A stretch of DNA of 64,000 nucleotides from G965279335 sp965279285 (GCA_965279285.1 OZ257148.1:620001-684000); one strand, 5' to 3'; counted from the stretch's first letter, positions 44,406-54,484 are shown. The notes: generated by a model not told the origin, from the letters alone. A program made the numbers and translations.

Positions 44406-44610
44406 AAGACTAATCCTTTAGTTTTTATCTTATATTACGTTAGCATTTCTTGCTGTTCTCGCCTAGGGCTTAATGTGGTTAAAAAATTAAAAGCCATTTT
44501 TAAAAAGGTTGATATATACTTGAGAGCGAGAGTGGGTTTATTTTAGTCAGAAAAATCAAATGATTAGAAATATTGTAAGAAAAAATAGAGTGAGAGGAGT
44601 GAATATAGTA

Positions 44611-45885
44611 ATGCGAAGCCAAGACAGAATTAAAGAAGTAGCGCGTGCAATTGTGGGGTCATATCTTTTTTCTCGTAAAGATAAGTGGGGCTTAACTGAT
44701 GATAAGCTTGATCAAATAGCCAAATCGAACCCTGAAGTTGTTAAAAAGTTTCAATTATGTGGCAATGTATTACGCGAAGTTGAGGCATTGAGTACGCTCG
44801 ACCAGTCAATAAAATTAATTCACAGCTTTTTTAAGCAGGAATCTGAGGTGCAGAAGAATGATAGTTTTTTAAATGCGGCGGGGAGAACACTTGATATTTT
44901 TCGGCTTAGGTCTGATAAAACATTGCACTCAGTCGAAATGCTGCGCTTTATTCGTGCTTATATTATTTCACTGATTAATCAAGATGTAATATATAAGCAG
45001 AATTTAGTTGATTTAGAGAGGAAGATAAAAGCAGCTGCAAAGCCTTCCGCATCTTGGTTGTCATTATTAGCAAGTAAGTCGATAGAACAGCAAGAGATGG
45101 ATATTTTAACGGGAGCTGGTCTTGAGACGTGTGAAAAATATTTTCAGGAGAATGTGTTAGCTAAAGATCCACGCGCAAAAACTTTAGGCTTAGATACTTT
45201 TCAAGATTTTGAGCAATATGCTATACCTGAGTTAAAGGCATCGACAGCAGCAGATACAAAGGCAGCTGCTAAGGTTGCTACGGTAGATCCAAATGCAGCA
45301 ATAGTGAATAAATTATTAGATCTGGCGAGAAGTCTAGCTACTCCTTGTTCTGCTGCTGAGAACAAAGCAACAGCGGTAGCGGCGACAAAAACAGTAATCA
45401 CAGAAGCTAGTACAACAACAGCCGTAAGCCCGGCAGTAATAGCTGTGTCTTCTTCATCACCTCAATTAGCTAAAGACAGTAAGGATGAAAAAGCTCCAAT
45501 AGCTCAACCTCTTCCGTCATCTTCATTAATGGCTTCTGCAACCACAAGTAATCCATCTTCAAATTGGGCAGCAGGATGTGCAAAAGCAAGCACCGTGCCA
45601 CCGACAGAAACTAATGGGCAGAAAAAAAATCTGAAAAATAAGCTAATTCCCTCGGGATCGGTGCCTAAGACATCAAGCGTAGCGGAGTCGTCCAACGTTG
45701 GTAAGGTAAATAAAGATGAAGATGATGATATTCCTGAGTTGTATGTAGGCAGTGTGCCGCATATCGACCCGGATAGGGAAAAAGGTAGAAATAGTTTGTT
45801 TGGTAAGGCGCCTAGTGTTAAAGCAGACAGCAAGGCAAATTCAGCAGGCAGACCTTTCGGCAGACGTAAAAAAAAGCATAAATAG
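44611..45885 (+). CDS. Protein with helical N-half and disordered tail ending in a basic cluster, unknown function
   Basis: 424 residues from the ATG at 44611, chosen for AGAGGAG ten bases upstream; an ATG at 44560 would add 17 residues. Residues about 1-200 are helical and charged. From about 210 on it is low-complexity (Ala, Ser, Thr, Lys, Pro), likely disordered, with a short acidic segment (KDEDDDIPELYVG). The C-terminus GRRKKKHK resembles a monopartite nuclear-localisation signal and could equally bind nucleic acid. I recognise no domain. In a host-associated bacterium it would be a candidate secreted effector; this is inference only. Confidence 0.6.
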   Translation: MRSQDRIKEVARAIVGSYLFSRKDKWGLTDDKLDQIAKSNPEVVKKFQLCGNVLREVEALSTLDQSIKLIHSFFKQESEVQKNDSFLNAAGRTLDIFRLRSDKTLHSVEMLRFIRAYIISLINQDVIYKQNLVDLERKIKAAAKPSASWLSLLASKSIEQQEMDILTGAGLETCEKYFQENVLAKDPRAKTLGLDTFQDFEQYAIPELKASTAADTKAAAKVATVDPNAAIVNKLLDLARSLATPCSAAENKATAVAATKTVITEASTTTAVSPAVIAVSSSSPQLAKDSKDEKAPIAQPLPSSSLMASATTSNPSSNWAAGCAKASTVPPTETNGQKKNLKNKLIPSGSVPKTSSVAESSNVGKVNKDEDDDIPELYVGSVPHIDPDREKGRNSLFGKAPSVKADSKANSAGRPFGRRKKKHK

Positions 45886-46065
45886 TTAATATATCGCTGG
45901 GGTGTTTATAAGTGTAGTATTTTAAATACTGTGTATATGTACCCCTGTTATTGAATAGCTATAATGATAAAATATTTACACACAGATTTCATCGCAATTT
46001 TTTTGCTACGTGAACAATAATTAAATTAATTTCATGATTAAGTGTACTGACTATTGACGGCTGAT

Positions 46066-46992
46066 ATGACGATAAAAAATCATTTAACTATTGCAACTCG
46101 TGAAAGCCCTTTAGCGCTTTGGCAGGCGATATGGGTAAAAAATCAATTAGAGATGATTCATCCGTGGCTAACGGTTAGCTTGCTGGGTTTGACCACGGAA
46201 GCGGATAAAATGCTAGAAACTCCCTTGTTTTTAGTGGGAGGAAAAGGATTATTCGTTAAAGAATTGGAGGCAGCTCTTTTAGATGGACGAGCGGATATCG
46301 CTGTGCATTCAATGAAAGATGTTCCAATGATATTACCTGCAGAGTTATGTATTTCTGCTATGTGTGAGCGCGAAGAGTCGCGTGATGTGTGTGTTTCAAA
46401 TCAATTTTCTTCGTTAGAAGATTTACCTTTAGGTGCGATCGTTGGTACTTCTAGCTTACGTAGACAAAGTCAATTGCGCGCGTGGCGCCCAGATTTAACC
46501 TTGCTTAATTTGCGGGGTAACGTTAACACTCGATTATGTAAATTAGATAACAATGAGTTTACTGCCATTATTTTAGCAGCAGCAGGTTTAATTCGTTTAA
46601 ATTTAGCGGATAGAATTAGTACGTATATTAGTTTAGAAAAATCGCTACCTGCCGCGGGTCAGGGTGTGTTGGGTATAGAGTGCCGAGTAGATGATGAGCA
46701 TACTCAAGCACTTATTGGGCCATTAAATCATCTTAAAACACATTTAAGTGTGTTAGCGGAGCGGGCATTATGCCGAAGACTTGGTGGGGGTTGTCAGGTA
46801 CCGATAGCATCTTATGCAGAAATTAATGGTGATAAAATAAAACTGCAAGGTTTGGTAGGAAAAATAGATGGAACTCTTATTTTGCGTGCACAGCAAGAAG
46901 GGTCTCTACAAGATCCAGACGCTCTCGGTTTAACAGTAGCAGATGAATTATTAAAGTTAGGCGCAGAAAAAATATTGCAGGATATTCTTTAA
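46066..46992 (+). CDS. hemC: Porphobilinogen deaminase (hydroxymethylbilane synthase)
   Basis: 308 residues from the ATG at 46066 (MTIKNHLTIATRESPLALWQ); an earlier TTG is not needed. It joins four porphobilinogens into hydroxymethylbilane. The dipyrromethane-cofactor cysteine lies in LGGGCQVPIASYA; HSMKDVPM and GTSSLRRQSQL carry active-site residues. It is the first gene of hemC-hemD-hemX with TAATG overlap to hemD. Confidence 0.97.
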   Translation: MTIKNHLTIATRESPLALWQAIWVKNQLEMIHPWLTVSLLGLTTEADKMLETPLFLVGGKGLFVKELEAALLDGRADIAVHSMKDVPMILPAELCISAMCEREESRDVCVSNQFSSLEDLPLGAIVGTSSLRRQSQLRAWRPDLTLLNLRGNVNTRLCKLDNNEFTAIILAAAGLIRLNLADRISTYISLEKSLPAAGQGVLGIECRVDDEHTQALIGPLNHLKTHLSVLAERALCRRLGGGCQVPIASYAEINGDKIKLQGLVGKIDGTLILRAQQEGSLQDPDALGLTVADELLKLGAEKILQDIL

Positions 46993-47771
46993 TGCTTTTG
47001 CAAGACTTACATGTTTTAGTTACCCGTCCTCGGCCGCAAGGAGAGATTCTTTGTCAAAAAATTCAAGCTTTGGGCGGTAACCCCGTTTATTTACCAACGA
47101 TAGAAATAGTTTGTCCGCCGGATATTGCTTTATTTAAGCAGCAAATTCGTGAATTAGAACAATATGATTGGCTAATTTTTATTAGTCCTCAGGCTGTTAT
47201 TCAAAGCGCGCCAATTATTCATGCTCTTTGGTCTTTGTGGCCTAATCAAGTTAAAGTCGCTGCTATGGGTGCTGGTACAGCTCAGGCTTTAAAAGAAAAC
47301 AATTTACCAGTAACGATTTTCCCTGAAAATGATAGTCGTAGCGAGGGTTTGTTGAATTTGCCTGAGTTTCAGCAGGTTTTAAATAAAGAAATAGCTATTA
47401 TTTCTGGCGTAGGTGGGCGAAGATTACTAGCAGAGACCTTAAGTCAGCGTGGGGCTAAAGTAAAGTCCCTTATTGCTTACCAGCGTATTTTGCCGCAGTT
47501 AAATGTTGCTCGCTATGCGCATTTATTTCGCGCGCATTTAATTGATATAATAGTTTGTGCGTCAAATGAAAGCTTACAAAATTTAGTTGCTTTGATGACA
47601 AAAGAGAGTGAAGCTGATTTATTAACTGTTCCTGTTATTGTTGTGAGTGAACGGATGGCAGGACAGGCGCGACTGTGTGGTTTTACAAAAATTAAAGTGG
47701 CAGTAAATGCAAGTCATGAATGTATTTTGGCTGTGATTAAATCAATAAGGAAGAATGAAAATGGAAAATAA
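46992..47771 (+). CDS. hemD: Uroporphyrinogen-III synthase
   Basis: 259 residues. It cyclises hydroxymethylbilane to uroporphyrinogen III. The family is weakly conserved; matching features are the start VLVTRPRPQGE, the segment WLIFISPQAV, and ISGVGGRRLLAETLSQRGAKV in the middle. Gene order hemC-hemD-hemX supports the call. It overlaps hemC by one base and hemX by 11. Confidence 0.92.
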   Translation: MLLQDLHVLVTRPRPQGEILCQKIQALGGNPVYLPTIEIVCPPDIALFKQQIRELEQYDWLIFISPQAVIQSAPIIHALWSLWPNQVKVAAMGAGTAQALKENNLPVTIFPENDSRSEGLLNLPEFQQVLNKEIAIISGVGGRRLLAETLSQRGAKVKSLIAYQRILPQLNVARYAHLFRAHLIDIIVCASNESLQNLVALMTKESEADLLTVPVIVVSERMAGQARLCGFTKIKVAVNASHECILAVIKSIRKNENGK

Positions 47772-48735
47772 TATGGAAAGTACAGTTAAAACCAAGCGTC
47801 GACCAATTCCATGGGCAATGATTGGAATTTTCTTTTCAACATTTTCAGTGATAGCTTTGATTATATTGTTTTGTTTTGCTTTTTATCATGTATCAATGAT
47901 AGGTAAGCAATTGCAAAATAATATTTCTGTAGCGGAGAGTCATATCAATAATATACAAGATAAAATGACTAGCTTTCAGCAAGAAACACAGCAATCAGCA
48001 GCAACTTTAACAGAGTCCATTACCAGTTTACGTCAGTCGTTTGTCGGAGATAAGAATATTAGTCAAACGCTAGAAGCGCAATATTATGTGAAATTAGCAG
48101 AGGCAAGATTACAGTATGAACATAATATTCCGGATGCTATTCAGCTACTTCAAGCCGCAGATAATCAAATTCATGATTTAAGTGATTCGCGTTTGGATGT
48201 TGTTCGTCAAGCATTGGCTGCTGATATTGCTAGTTTGCAGGCTTTACCACAAGTTGATTATACCGGGCTTTATATGCGTTTATTAGCAATGGATCAGCAA
48301 ATAGATCGGTTGCCGATGTTAGTTAAGCAAGCAGGACTAGCTGCTACAGCAGTGCCTGTTGATCTGAATCAAGTGTGGTGGAAACGTGGCTTACAAGAAA
48401 CATGGCAAGCCTTACAAAAAATTATTATTGTGAGATATAACACAGCAAATACGTTGCCTTTGGTGACACCAGAACAAAAAGATTTTTTATTGCAAAACTT
48501 ACATGCGATTTTTGCAAAAGCGATGTGGGCAGTGTTGCATAGACAGCCCGAGATTTATCAATCAAGCTTAGGTCAGGCTTCGGAGTGGGTGGCAAAATAC
48601 TTTGTTGTTGATCCTTTGACGCAGAGTATGTTGACTAATTTAAGTCAGTTACAGAAAATTAATGTTAATCCAGTGATATCGCAATTGACGGCGTCACTGC
48701 AGACTTTTCGTGATTACTTTGTTGTAAAAAAATAA
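47761..48735 (+). CDS. hemX: HemX family membrane protein
   Basis: 324 residues from the ATG at 47761 (AGGAAG seven bases upstream; the ATG at 47755 is too close). One N-terminal membrane helix (about 17-42), then a coiled-coil and helical periplasmic domain. Proteins of this type are annotated as uroporphyrin-III C-methyltransferase HemX, but the sequence lacks a SAM-binding motif, so a structural or assembly role is more likely. Its place between hemD and hemY is standard. Confidence 0.88.
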   Translation: MENNMESTVKTKRRPIPWAMIGIFFSTFSVIALIILFCFAFYHVSMIGKQLQNNISVAESHINNIQDKMTSFQQETQQSAATLTESITSLRQSFVGDKNISQTLEAQYYVKLAEARLQYEHNIPDAIQLLQAADNQIHDLSDSRLDVVRQALAADIASLQALPQVDYTGLYMRLLAMDQQIDRLPMLVKQAGLAATAVPVDLNQVWWKRGLQETWQALQKIIIVRYNTANTLPLVTPEQKDFLLQNLHAIFAKAMWAVLHRQPEIYQSSLGQASEWVAKYFVVDPLTQSMLTNLSQLQKINVNPVISQLTASLQTFRDYFVVKK

Positions 48736-48743
48736 TTACGGAT

Positions 48744-48890
48744 GTAACTGTTCAGCGGTTAGAGTTTGGTGGGCACGCTTTGCCCACGCTAGATGCCAGC
48801 TAGAAGTACGCTGGCATGACAAAAGTCGTAGGGTGGGCAAAGGAGCGCTTTTTGCGACGTGCCCACCAACCGTGATCACTGAATAGTTAC
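48744..48890. repeat. Diverged class A palindromic element
   Basis: Ends GTAACTGTTCAGCGG and CACTGAATAGTTAC; the left arm is shortened (GGTGGGCACGCTTTGCCCAC). Central ATGCCAGCTAGAAG hairpin present. No clear flanking duplication. It interrupts the hemX-hemY spacing. Confidence 0.75.
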
Positions 48891-48917
48891 ACAAATACTC
48901 TTTTAAAGGATGGACCC

Positions 48918-50120
48918 ATGAAGCGTTTAATATTTTTTTTGGTAATTTTATTTGCGGCAGTTTTTGTTGGCCTTAAAATTGCGGAAGATCCGGGTTATGT
49001 GTTATTTGCTTATCAGCATTGGACAGTTGAAATGCCACTTTGGTTTGCAGTCTCTGGTTTTATTTTAATTTTATTTGGGCTGTATTTATTGCATCATTTT
49101 TTTAATAGCGTTGATTCTTCTTGGACTGCTTGGAAAGTTTGGTTGAGTATGCGTCGCAAACATAAAGCTTATAATAAAACTAATCGAGGTTTGATTGAGT
49201 TAATAGAAGCAAATTGGAAAACAGCAGAAAATTTATTTATGGAAGGTGTTGATCAAGCGGAAGCACCGTTAATTAATTTTTTAGGTGCAGCTAAAGCAGC
49301 TCATGAGCGTAATGCTTATGATAAACAAGATGTCTATTTGCGCAAGGCTTATGATATTTCTCCTCAGACTCATGTCGCTGTAGGATTAATTCAGGCGCAG
49401 TTTCAGCTCAGTCAGGGGAAATTAGAGCAAGCGTTAAGTACACTTAATCAATTGCACCATCAAGCGCCTAAGCAAAAATTAGTTTTAAAATTGCTTGAGC
49501 GGGTTTATGTTCAGTTGGGTGATTGGAAAAATTTATTAAAGTTAATTCCTATTTTGTATAAAGAAAAATTAATTACCCAAGAGCAAATGACACTTTTGGA
49601 GGTTAAGGTTTATCAAGAATTATTTGTTGCTACTGTTAAAGTGCCTACTGTTAACGCAGTTAAAGATTTATGGCGTACTTTGTCACGTACTTTACAAAAA
49701 AATAGTACGATTGTTTTAAGTTATGTGCAGCAGTTGTCTCGTTTTTCTGAAATGCAAACAGAAATTGAAGAGCTGATTATTGCTGTACTTAAACACCAGT
49801 GGTCACCAGAGTTAGTAGAGAAATATGGTTTATTGAATACAAATCCAGTAAAGCAATTAAAAATCGCTGAAGGTTGGCTTAAGCAATATGGCCCGCAGAG
49901 TATGCTATTTTTAACGTTAGCGCGGTTAAGTATTAGTTGTAAAATATGGGGTAAGGCTAAACAGTATTTTGAATCAAGTTTAAAAACAGCGCCTATTCCT
50001 GCTGCTTATATTGAGTATGGTAATTTGTTGGTTCAGTTGGGCGAACAAAATAATGCCTTGCAAGTTTATCGTGAAGGTTGTCGATATTTAAATAATTGTT
50101 ATAATCTGGCAACTATTTAG
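48918..50120 (+). CDS. hemY: HemY-like TPR membrane protein of the haem cluster
   Basis: 400 residues. Two N-terminal membrane helices (MKRLIFFLVILFAAVFVGL; PLWFAVSGFILILFGLYLL) are followed by TPR-like helical repeats, as in the HemY_N family. It is not the protoporphyrinogen oxidase of Gram-positives. In gammaproteobacteria it follows hemX, as here, though a palindromic element separates the two. The ribosome site AAAGGA precedes the ATG. Confidence 0.9.
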   Translation: MKRLIFFLVILFAAVFVGLKIAEDPGYVLFAYQHWTVEMPLWFAVSGFILILFGLYLLHHFFNSVDSSWTAWKVWLSMRRKHKAYNKTNRGLIELIEANWKTAENLFMEGVDQAEAPLINFLGAAKAAHERNAYDKQDVYLRKAYDISPQTHVAVGLIQAQFQLSQGKLEQALSTLNQLHHQAPKQKLVLKLLERVYVQLGDWKNLLKLIPILYKEKLITQEQMTLLEVKVYQELFVATVKVPTVNAVKDLWRTLSRTLQKNSTIVLSYVQQLSRFSEMQTEIEELIIAVLKHQWSPELVEKYGLLNTNPVKQLKIAEGWLKQYGPQSMLFLTLARLSISCKIWGKAKQYFESSLKTAPIPAAYIEYGNLLVQLGEQNNALQVYREGCRYLNNCYNLATI

Positions 50121-50140
50121 TATTATTTCTGAAATCATAG

Positions 50141-50252
50141 GTAACTGCTTGGTAGTTAAAGAGGTTGGTGGGCACGCTGCGCTTTGCCCACCCTACGTTA
50201 TTAGATATTGTAGGGTGGGCAAAGCGCAGCGTGCCCACCAGCAAGTAATTAC
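50141..50252. repeat. Class A palindromic element with 8-bp flanking duplication
   Basis: 112 bp from GTAACTGCTTGG to GCAAGTAATTAC with a short loop. AAATCATA flanks it on both sides (one base offset on the left), an 8-bp duplication. Confidence 0.85.
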
Positions 50253-50274
50253 AAATCATATGAGAACTTGATCC

Positions 50275-50778
50275 ATGGCTTTGTTAAGTGTTTTACAATA
50301 TCCAGACCCTTTGTTACGCAAAAAAGCTCATCCAGTCGTTGATTTTAATGCGCAACTGCAAAAAGTGATTGATGATATGTTTGAGACGATGTACGAGCAA
50401 GGTGGAGTCGGCTTGGCTGCTACTCAAGTCAATATTCAACAACGAATAATCGTGATTGATCTTTCAGAAAATCATCAAGAACCATTATGTGTGATTAATC
50501 CAGAAATAATCGCTAGAGAAGGTACTCAATTTGAGTTTGAAGGTTGTCTTTCTTTTCCCAGTGTCTACGATAAAGTAGAGCGCTCAGCAAAAATTCGTTT
50601 ACGCGCACTAGATCGTCAAGGTCAAACTTTTGAATTAGATGCGACGGACTTACTTTCAATCTGTATTCAACATGAGATAGATCATTTGGACGGCATTTTA
50701 TTTTTGGATCATTTGTCGCGCTTAAAACAAGATCGAGTTCGAAAAAAATTAGCAAAAAATCGACGAAGAACATTATAA
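50275..50778 (+). CDS. def: Peptide deformylase
   Basis: 167 residues, E. coli-like. It removes formyl from nascent proteins. All three family motifs are present: GVGLAATQV, EGCLSFP with the metal cysteine, and QHEIDHLDG with the HExxH histidines. The stop is directly followed by the fmt start, the usual def-fmt operon. Confidence 0.97.
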   Translation: MALLSVLQYPDPLLRKKAHPVVDFNAQLQKVIDDMFETMYEQGGVGLAATQVNIQQRIIVIDLSENHQEPLCVINPEIIAREGTQFEFEGCLSFPSVYDKVERSAKIRLRALDRQGQTFELDATDLLSICIQHEIDHLDGILFLDHLSRLKQDRVRKKLAKNRRRTL

Positions 50779-51723
50779 ATGAAATCGCCAAATGCCTTAA
50801 ATTTAATTTTTGCGGGAACTCCCGAATTTTCTGCAACCATATTGCAAGCATTACTGGATTCACCACATAACATCAAGGCAGTTTATACTCAGCCGGATCG
50901 ACCCGCAGGACGTGGACGGAAGTTAACTCCAAGTGCAGTGAAGCAACTTGCATTACAGCATCAATTAACTGTTTGTCAGCCTGAAACTTTACGAGATCCT
51001 AAAGAACAAGCCATGATTGCTAGCTTAGCCGCTGATTTAATGGTGGTCGTGGCTTACGGTTTAATTTTACCAGCGGATGTATTAACTATGCCGCGATTGG
51101 GTTGTATTAATATTCATGCTTCATTGTTACCTCATTGGCGTGGGGCTGCTCCTATTCAGCGTGCTATTTTGGCGGGTGATAAAAAAACGGGAATAACCAT
51201 TATGCAAATGGATGCTGGGTTAGATACCGGCCCGATGTTAAATCACATTGAGTGTTGCATAGATGAAAATGATACGAGCTTAAGTCTGTATGATAAACTA
51301 GCGAAATTAGGCGCTGAAGCATTGCTGAAAACTTTAGCTGCAAATAAATTACAACCCCAACAGCAAGATAATGCGCAGGCAAGTTATGCGCATAAAATTT
51401 TAAAAGAAGAAGCAAAAATAGATTGGGCTCTGTCGGCAGATGAAATAAATTGTAAAATTCGTGCATTTAATCCGTGGCCAATTGCTGAAACTAACATTGC
51501 AGGACAAGTTTTGCGAATCTGGCAAGCGCAAGTCATAAAAATAGTTTGTGTAGAGCAGCCGGGAAAAATTGTATCTATTTCGCGTGATGGTATAGATGTA
51601 GCAACAGGTGATGGAATATTGCGGCTGCAAAAAATCCAAATGCCCGGTGGGCGTGTATTGTCTACGACAGAGATCATGAATGCTCGTAGAGACGATTTTT
51701 TTGTCAATCAAATTTTTGGATAA
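50779..51723 (+). CDS. fmt: Methionyl-tRNA formyltransferase
   Basis: 314 residues. It formylates initiator Met-tRNA. Signatures: IFAGTPEFSATIL at the start, HASLLPHWRGAAPIQ with the catalytic residues, and MDAGLDTGPML. It starts at the base after the def stop and is followed after four bases by rsmB. Confidence 0.97.
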   Translation: MKSPNALNLIFAGTPEFSATILQALLDSPHNIKAVYTQPDRPAGRGRKLTPSAVKQLALQHQLTVCQPETLRDPKEQAMIASLAADLMVVVAYGLILPADVLTMPRLGCINIHASLLPHWRGAAPIQRAILAGDKKTGITIMQMDAGLDTGPMLNHIECCIDENDTSLSLYDKLAKLGAEALLKTLAANKLQPQQQDNAQASYAHKILKEEAKIDWALSADEINCKIRAFNPWPIAETNIAGQVLRIWQAQVIKIVCVEQPGKIVSISRDGIDVATGDGILRLQKIQMPGGRVLSTTEIMNARRDDFFVNQIFG

Positions 51724-51727
51724 CACA

Positions 51728-53041
51728 ATGAATGCACGTGCGTTGGCGACTCAGATTATTTTTGACGTGGTACAAGATGGATACTCTCTCTCAGATGCAC
51801 TAGCTACGCTTGCATCTTCAACTAAAGTGAGCGATGTGCGGGATAAAGGCTTTATTCAAGCAGTATCTTATGGCGTTTGTCGTTGGTATTTTCGTTTGGA
51901 TGCTTTAGCAAAGTTGTTATTACAAAAACCATTAAAAGCAAAAGATCAGGATATTTATATTTTAATTTTGGTTGGTTTGTATCAGTTGATTGATATGCGG
52001 ATTCCTGATTATGCTGCTGTAGGTGAAACCGTTGCCGCTACTAAAGCATTAAAAAAAGAATGGGCAAAAAATTTAGTGAATGGTGTATTAAGACAATATC
52101 AGCGTGTAGCCGATGAATTAAATGCAAAAATAAAATCTAATCTTGTTGCAGAATATTCTCATCCTTTATGGATGATAGAAAAAATAAAACACGCTTGGCC
52201 TGAAAATTGGCAAGCTATTTTAGCAACGAACAATCAGCACCCACCTTTTACATTGCGGGTAAATCAAAAATTTAATTCTCGTGCTGCTTATTTAGCAACG
52301 CTGTCAGAAGATAAAAAAGTAGTTATCATTCCAGAAACGCAAGCGGGTTTTGTTTTAGTTGATCCTATTGATGTTTATGAATTGCCGGGATTTAATGCTG
52401 GACATCTTTCTGTTCAAGATGCTGCTGCACAATTGGCGGCAGAACAGCTCATGTTAGAACCTAATCAGCGCGTATTAGATGCTTGCGCTGCCCCGGGCGG
52501 CAAAACAGCGCATATATTAGAAATGCAGCCAGATCTTGCAGAGCTCGTTGCTGTTGATCATGATCAGCGTCGTTTAGAGGCATTGAGTGAAAATTTACGG
52601 CGTTTAACGTTATCTGCTCATTGCATCGCTGCTGATATCGGTGAGTTGAAGAGTTGGTGGGACGAAAAATTATTTGATCGAATTTTGTTGGATGTACCTT
52701 GTTCAGCCAGTGGTGTTATTCGTCGACATCCAGATATTAAATTATTACGACGAGCGTCTGATATTAAAAAATTAGTTGCGGAACAAGAGCGATTATTAAC
52801 GAATGTTTGGCCTACGTTAAAACCAGGCGGTCTTCTATTGTATGTTACTTGCTCACTTTTCCCTGAAGAAAATGAATTATTAGTACAAACTTTTTTAACG
52901 CAGCACCCTGATGCAGTTGAGGAAAAATTGGCCGTATCCTGGGGGCTCGCACGCACGGTTGGCAGACAAATTTTACCTGGTATGCATGAAATGGATGGTT
53001 TTTATTACGCACGTTTGCGAAAATGTGCTGAATTAGTTTAA
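51728..53041 (+). CDS. rsmB: 16S rRNA (cytosine(967)-C(5))-methyltransferase
   Basis: 437 residues from the ATG at 51728 (MNARALATQIIFDVVQDG); an earlier ATG inside fmt is not needed. An N-terminal NusB-like RNA-binding domain is followed by the methyltransferase domain with DACAAPGGKTAHILEM (SAM loop) and DVPCSASGVI holding the catalytic cysteine. def-fmt-rsmB is the common order. Confidence 0.96.
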   Translation: MNARALATQIIFDVVQDGYSLSDALATLASSTKVSDVRDKGFIQAVSYGVCRWYFRLDALAKLLLQKPLKAKDQDIYILILVGLYQLIDMRIPDYAAVGETVAATKALKKEWAKNLVNGVLRQYQRVADELNAKIKSNLVAEYSHPLWMIEKIKHAWPENWQAILATNNQHPPFTLRVNQKFNSRAAYLATLSEDKKVVIIPETQAGFVLVDPIDVYELPGFNAGHLSVQDAAAQLAAEQLMLEPNQRVLDACAAPGGKTAHILEMQPDLAELVAVDHDQRRLEALSENLRRLTLSAHCIAADIGELKSWWDEKLFDRILLDVPCSASGVIRRHPDIKLLRRASDIKKLVAEQERLLTNVWPTLKPGGLLLYVTCSLFPEENELLVQTFLTQHPDAVEEKLAVSWGLARTVGRQILPGMHEMDGFYYARLRKCAELV

Positions 53042-53074
53042 TTAAAGCAAGCAGCAAGTTTAGCGTATTATATA

Positions 53075-53226
53075 GTGACTATTCAGCAACAAGGGCGCAC
53101 GGGAGTGTAGCACTTAAAATAGAGCGACTTGCTTGCCATGGATGGCAAGCCTAAAACAGGGATGTTTCGCTTGGAGCGGTATTTTAAGTGCTACACTCCC
53201 GTGTGCCCTTGTTGCTGAATAGCCAC
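53075..53226. repeat. Class B palindromic element
   Basis: 152 bp between rsmB and guaC. Ends GTGACTATTCAGCAAC and GTTGCTGAATAGCCAC. Copy-specific arm AAGGGCGCACGGGAGTGTAG is matched on the other side with one mismatch there. Core identical to other class B copies. Confidence 0.9.
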
Positions 53227-53261
53227 ATAAAATCTGTAGTTATAAATTTTAAGGATAAGTT

Positions 53262-54317
53262 ATGCGCATAGAATATGATATTAAATTAGATTTTAAAGAT
53301 GTATTGATTCGGCCAAAACGCAGTGTTTTAACGTCACGATCAGAAGTTAGTTTAGAGCGGGAATTTCGGTTCCGTAACTCCAGTGCTCGTTGGAAGGGTG
53401 TACCTATTATTGCTGCTAATATGGATCATACCGGTACTTTTCCTATGGCTGTTGCTTTGGCAGACCATCATCTGTTGACCGCCATGGATAAATTTTTAAC
53501 ATTAGAACAATGGCAACAGTTTGCGGAAGAACATCCGGCGATTATTGCTTCTTGTTTTGTCAGCATGGGTATTACAGATGCTGAGTTAAAAAGACTTGAT
53601 CAACTGATGGAAAAAGTACCTGTAGGAATGATTTGTCTTGATGTTGCTAATGGCTATACCGAGCGTTTTGTTAATTGTTTGACAACGATACGCAATAAAT
53701 ATCCCGCAGCTATTATTATGGCAGGTAATGTAGTGACGGGTGAAATGGTTGAAGAGCTTATTTTGTCTGGTGCTGATATTGTAAAAATTGGTATTGGCCC
53801 AGGATCTGTTTGTACGACAAGAGAAAAAACAGGGGTGGGTTATCCACAGCTATCAGCGATTATAGAATGCGCCGATGCGGCACACGGGTTGGGCGGACAT
53901 GTTTGTGCTGATGGTGGTTGCACTACACCAGGCGATATTGCTAAAGCATTTGCAGCAGGCGCTGATTTTATTATGCTTGGCGGGATGTTTTCTGGCCATG
54001 ATGAATGCTTGGGTGAAGTTATTGAAGAACAAGGGAAAAAGTTTAAACGCTTTTATGGCATGAGCTCAACCGAAGCAATGGAACGCTATCATGGCAGTGT
54101 GGCAGAGTACCGAGCAAGTGAAGGTCGTTCAGTAAATGTACCTTATCGTGGCCCTGTTAAAAATACGATCTTAGATATATTAGGTGGAATTCGTTCAACT
54201 TGTACTTATGTGGGTGCGCAGCGATTAAAAGAGTTATCTAAACGTACCACTTTTATTCGTGTTACAAGTCAATTAAATGAAATATTTAAGCCTTATGAAG
54301 CTCGAGGAGAAAAATAA
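53262..54317 (+). CDS. guaC: GMP reductase
   Basis: 351 residues, the size of GuaC and without the CBS domains of IMP dehydrogenase. It converts GMP to IMP with NADPH. The catalytic loop GIGPGSVCTTREKTGVGYP with the active cysteine is clear, along with ADGGCTTPGDIAKAFAAGAD. AAGGATAAG precedes the ATG. Single gene between two palindromic elements. Confidence 0.95.
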   Translation: MRIEYDIKLDFKDVLIRPKRSVLTSRSEVSLEREFRFRNSSARWKGVPIIAANMDHTGTFPMAVALADHHLLTAMDKFLTLEQWQQFAEEHPAIIASCFVSMGITDAELKRLDQLMEKVPVGMICLDVANGYTERFVNCLTTIRNKYPAAIIMAGNVVTGEMVEELILSGADIVKIGIGPGSVCTTREKTGVGYPQLSAIIECADAAHGLGGHVCADGGCTTPGDIAKAFAAGADFIMLGGMFSGHDECLGEVIEEQGKKFKRFYGMSSTEAMERYHGSVAEYRASEGRSVNVPYRGPVKNTILDILGGIRSTCTYVGAQRLKELSKRTTFIRVTSQLNEIFKPYEARGEK

Positions 54318-54361
54318 TTTTTATTATTGTCTTCGTGTTAGTGTAAGATCTGAAACGGGCA

Positions 54362-54484
54362 GTAACTACCTAGTGGCGAGGGTGGCGGTGGGCACGCTAC
54401 GCTTTGCCCACCCTACAAAGCATAAAAAATGTAGGGTGGGCAAAGCGCAGCGTGCCCACCAAACCCTCATCTCTCAGTAACTAC
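54362..54484. repeat. Class A palindromic element with atypical ends
   Basis: Left GTAACTACCTAGTGGCGAGGG, right CCCTCATCTCTCAGTAACTAC; arms GGTGGGCACGCTACGC / GCGCAGCGTGCCCACC. The right end has a small rearrangement (CAGTAACTAC in place of GAATAGTTAC). Confidence 0.8.

Noticed and set aside
53833..53850. Additional DnaA box TTATCCACA
   Set aside because: It lies within the guaC coding sequence as part of the conserved GVGYPQL codons, so it is probably incidental.
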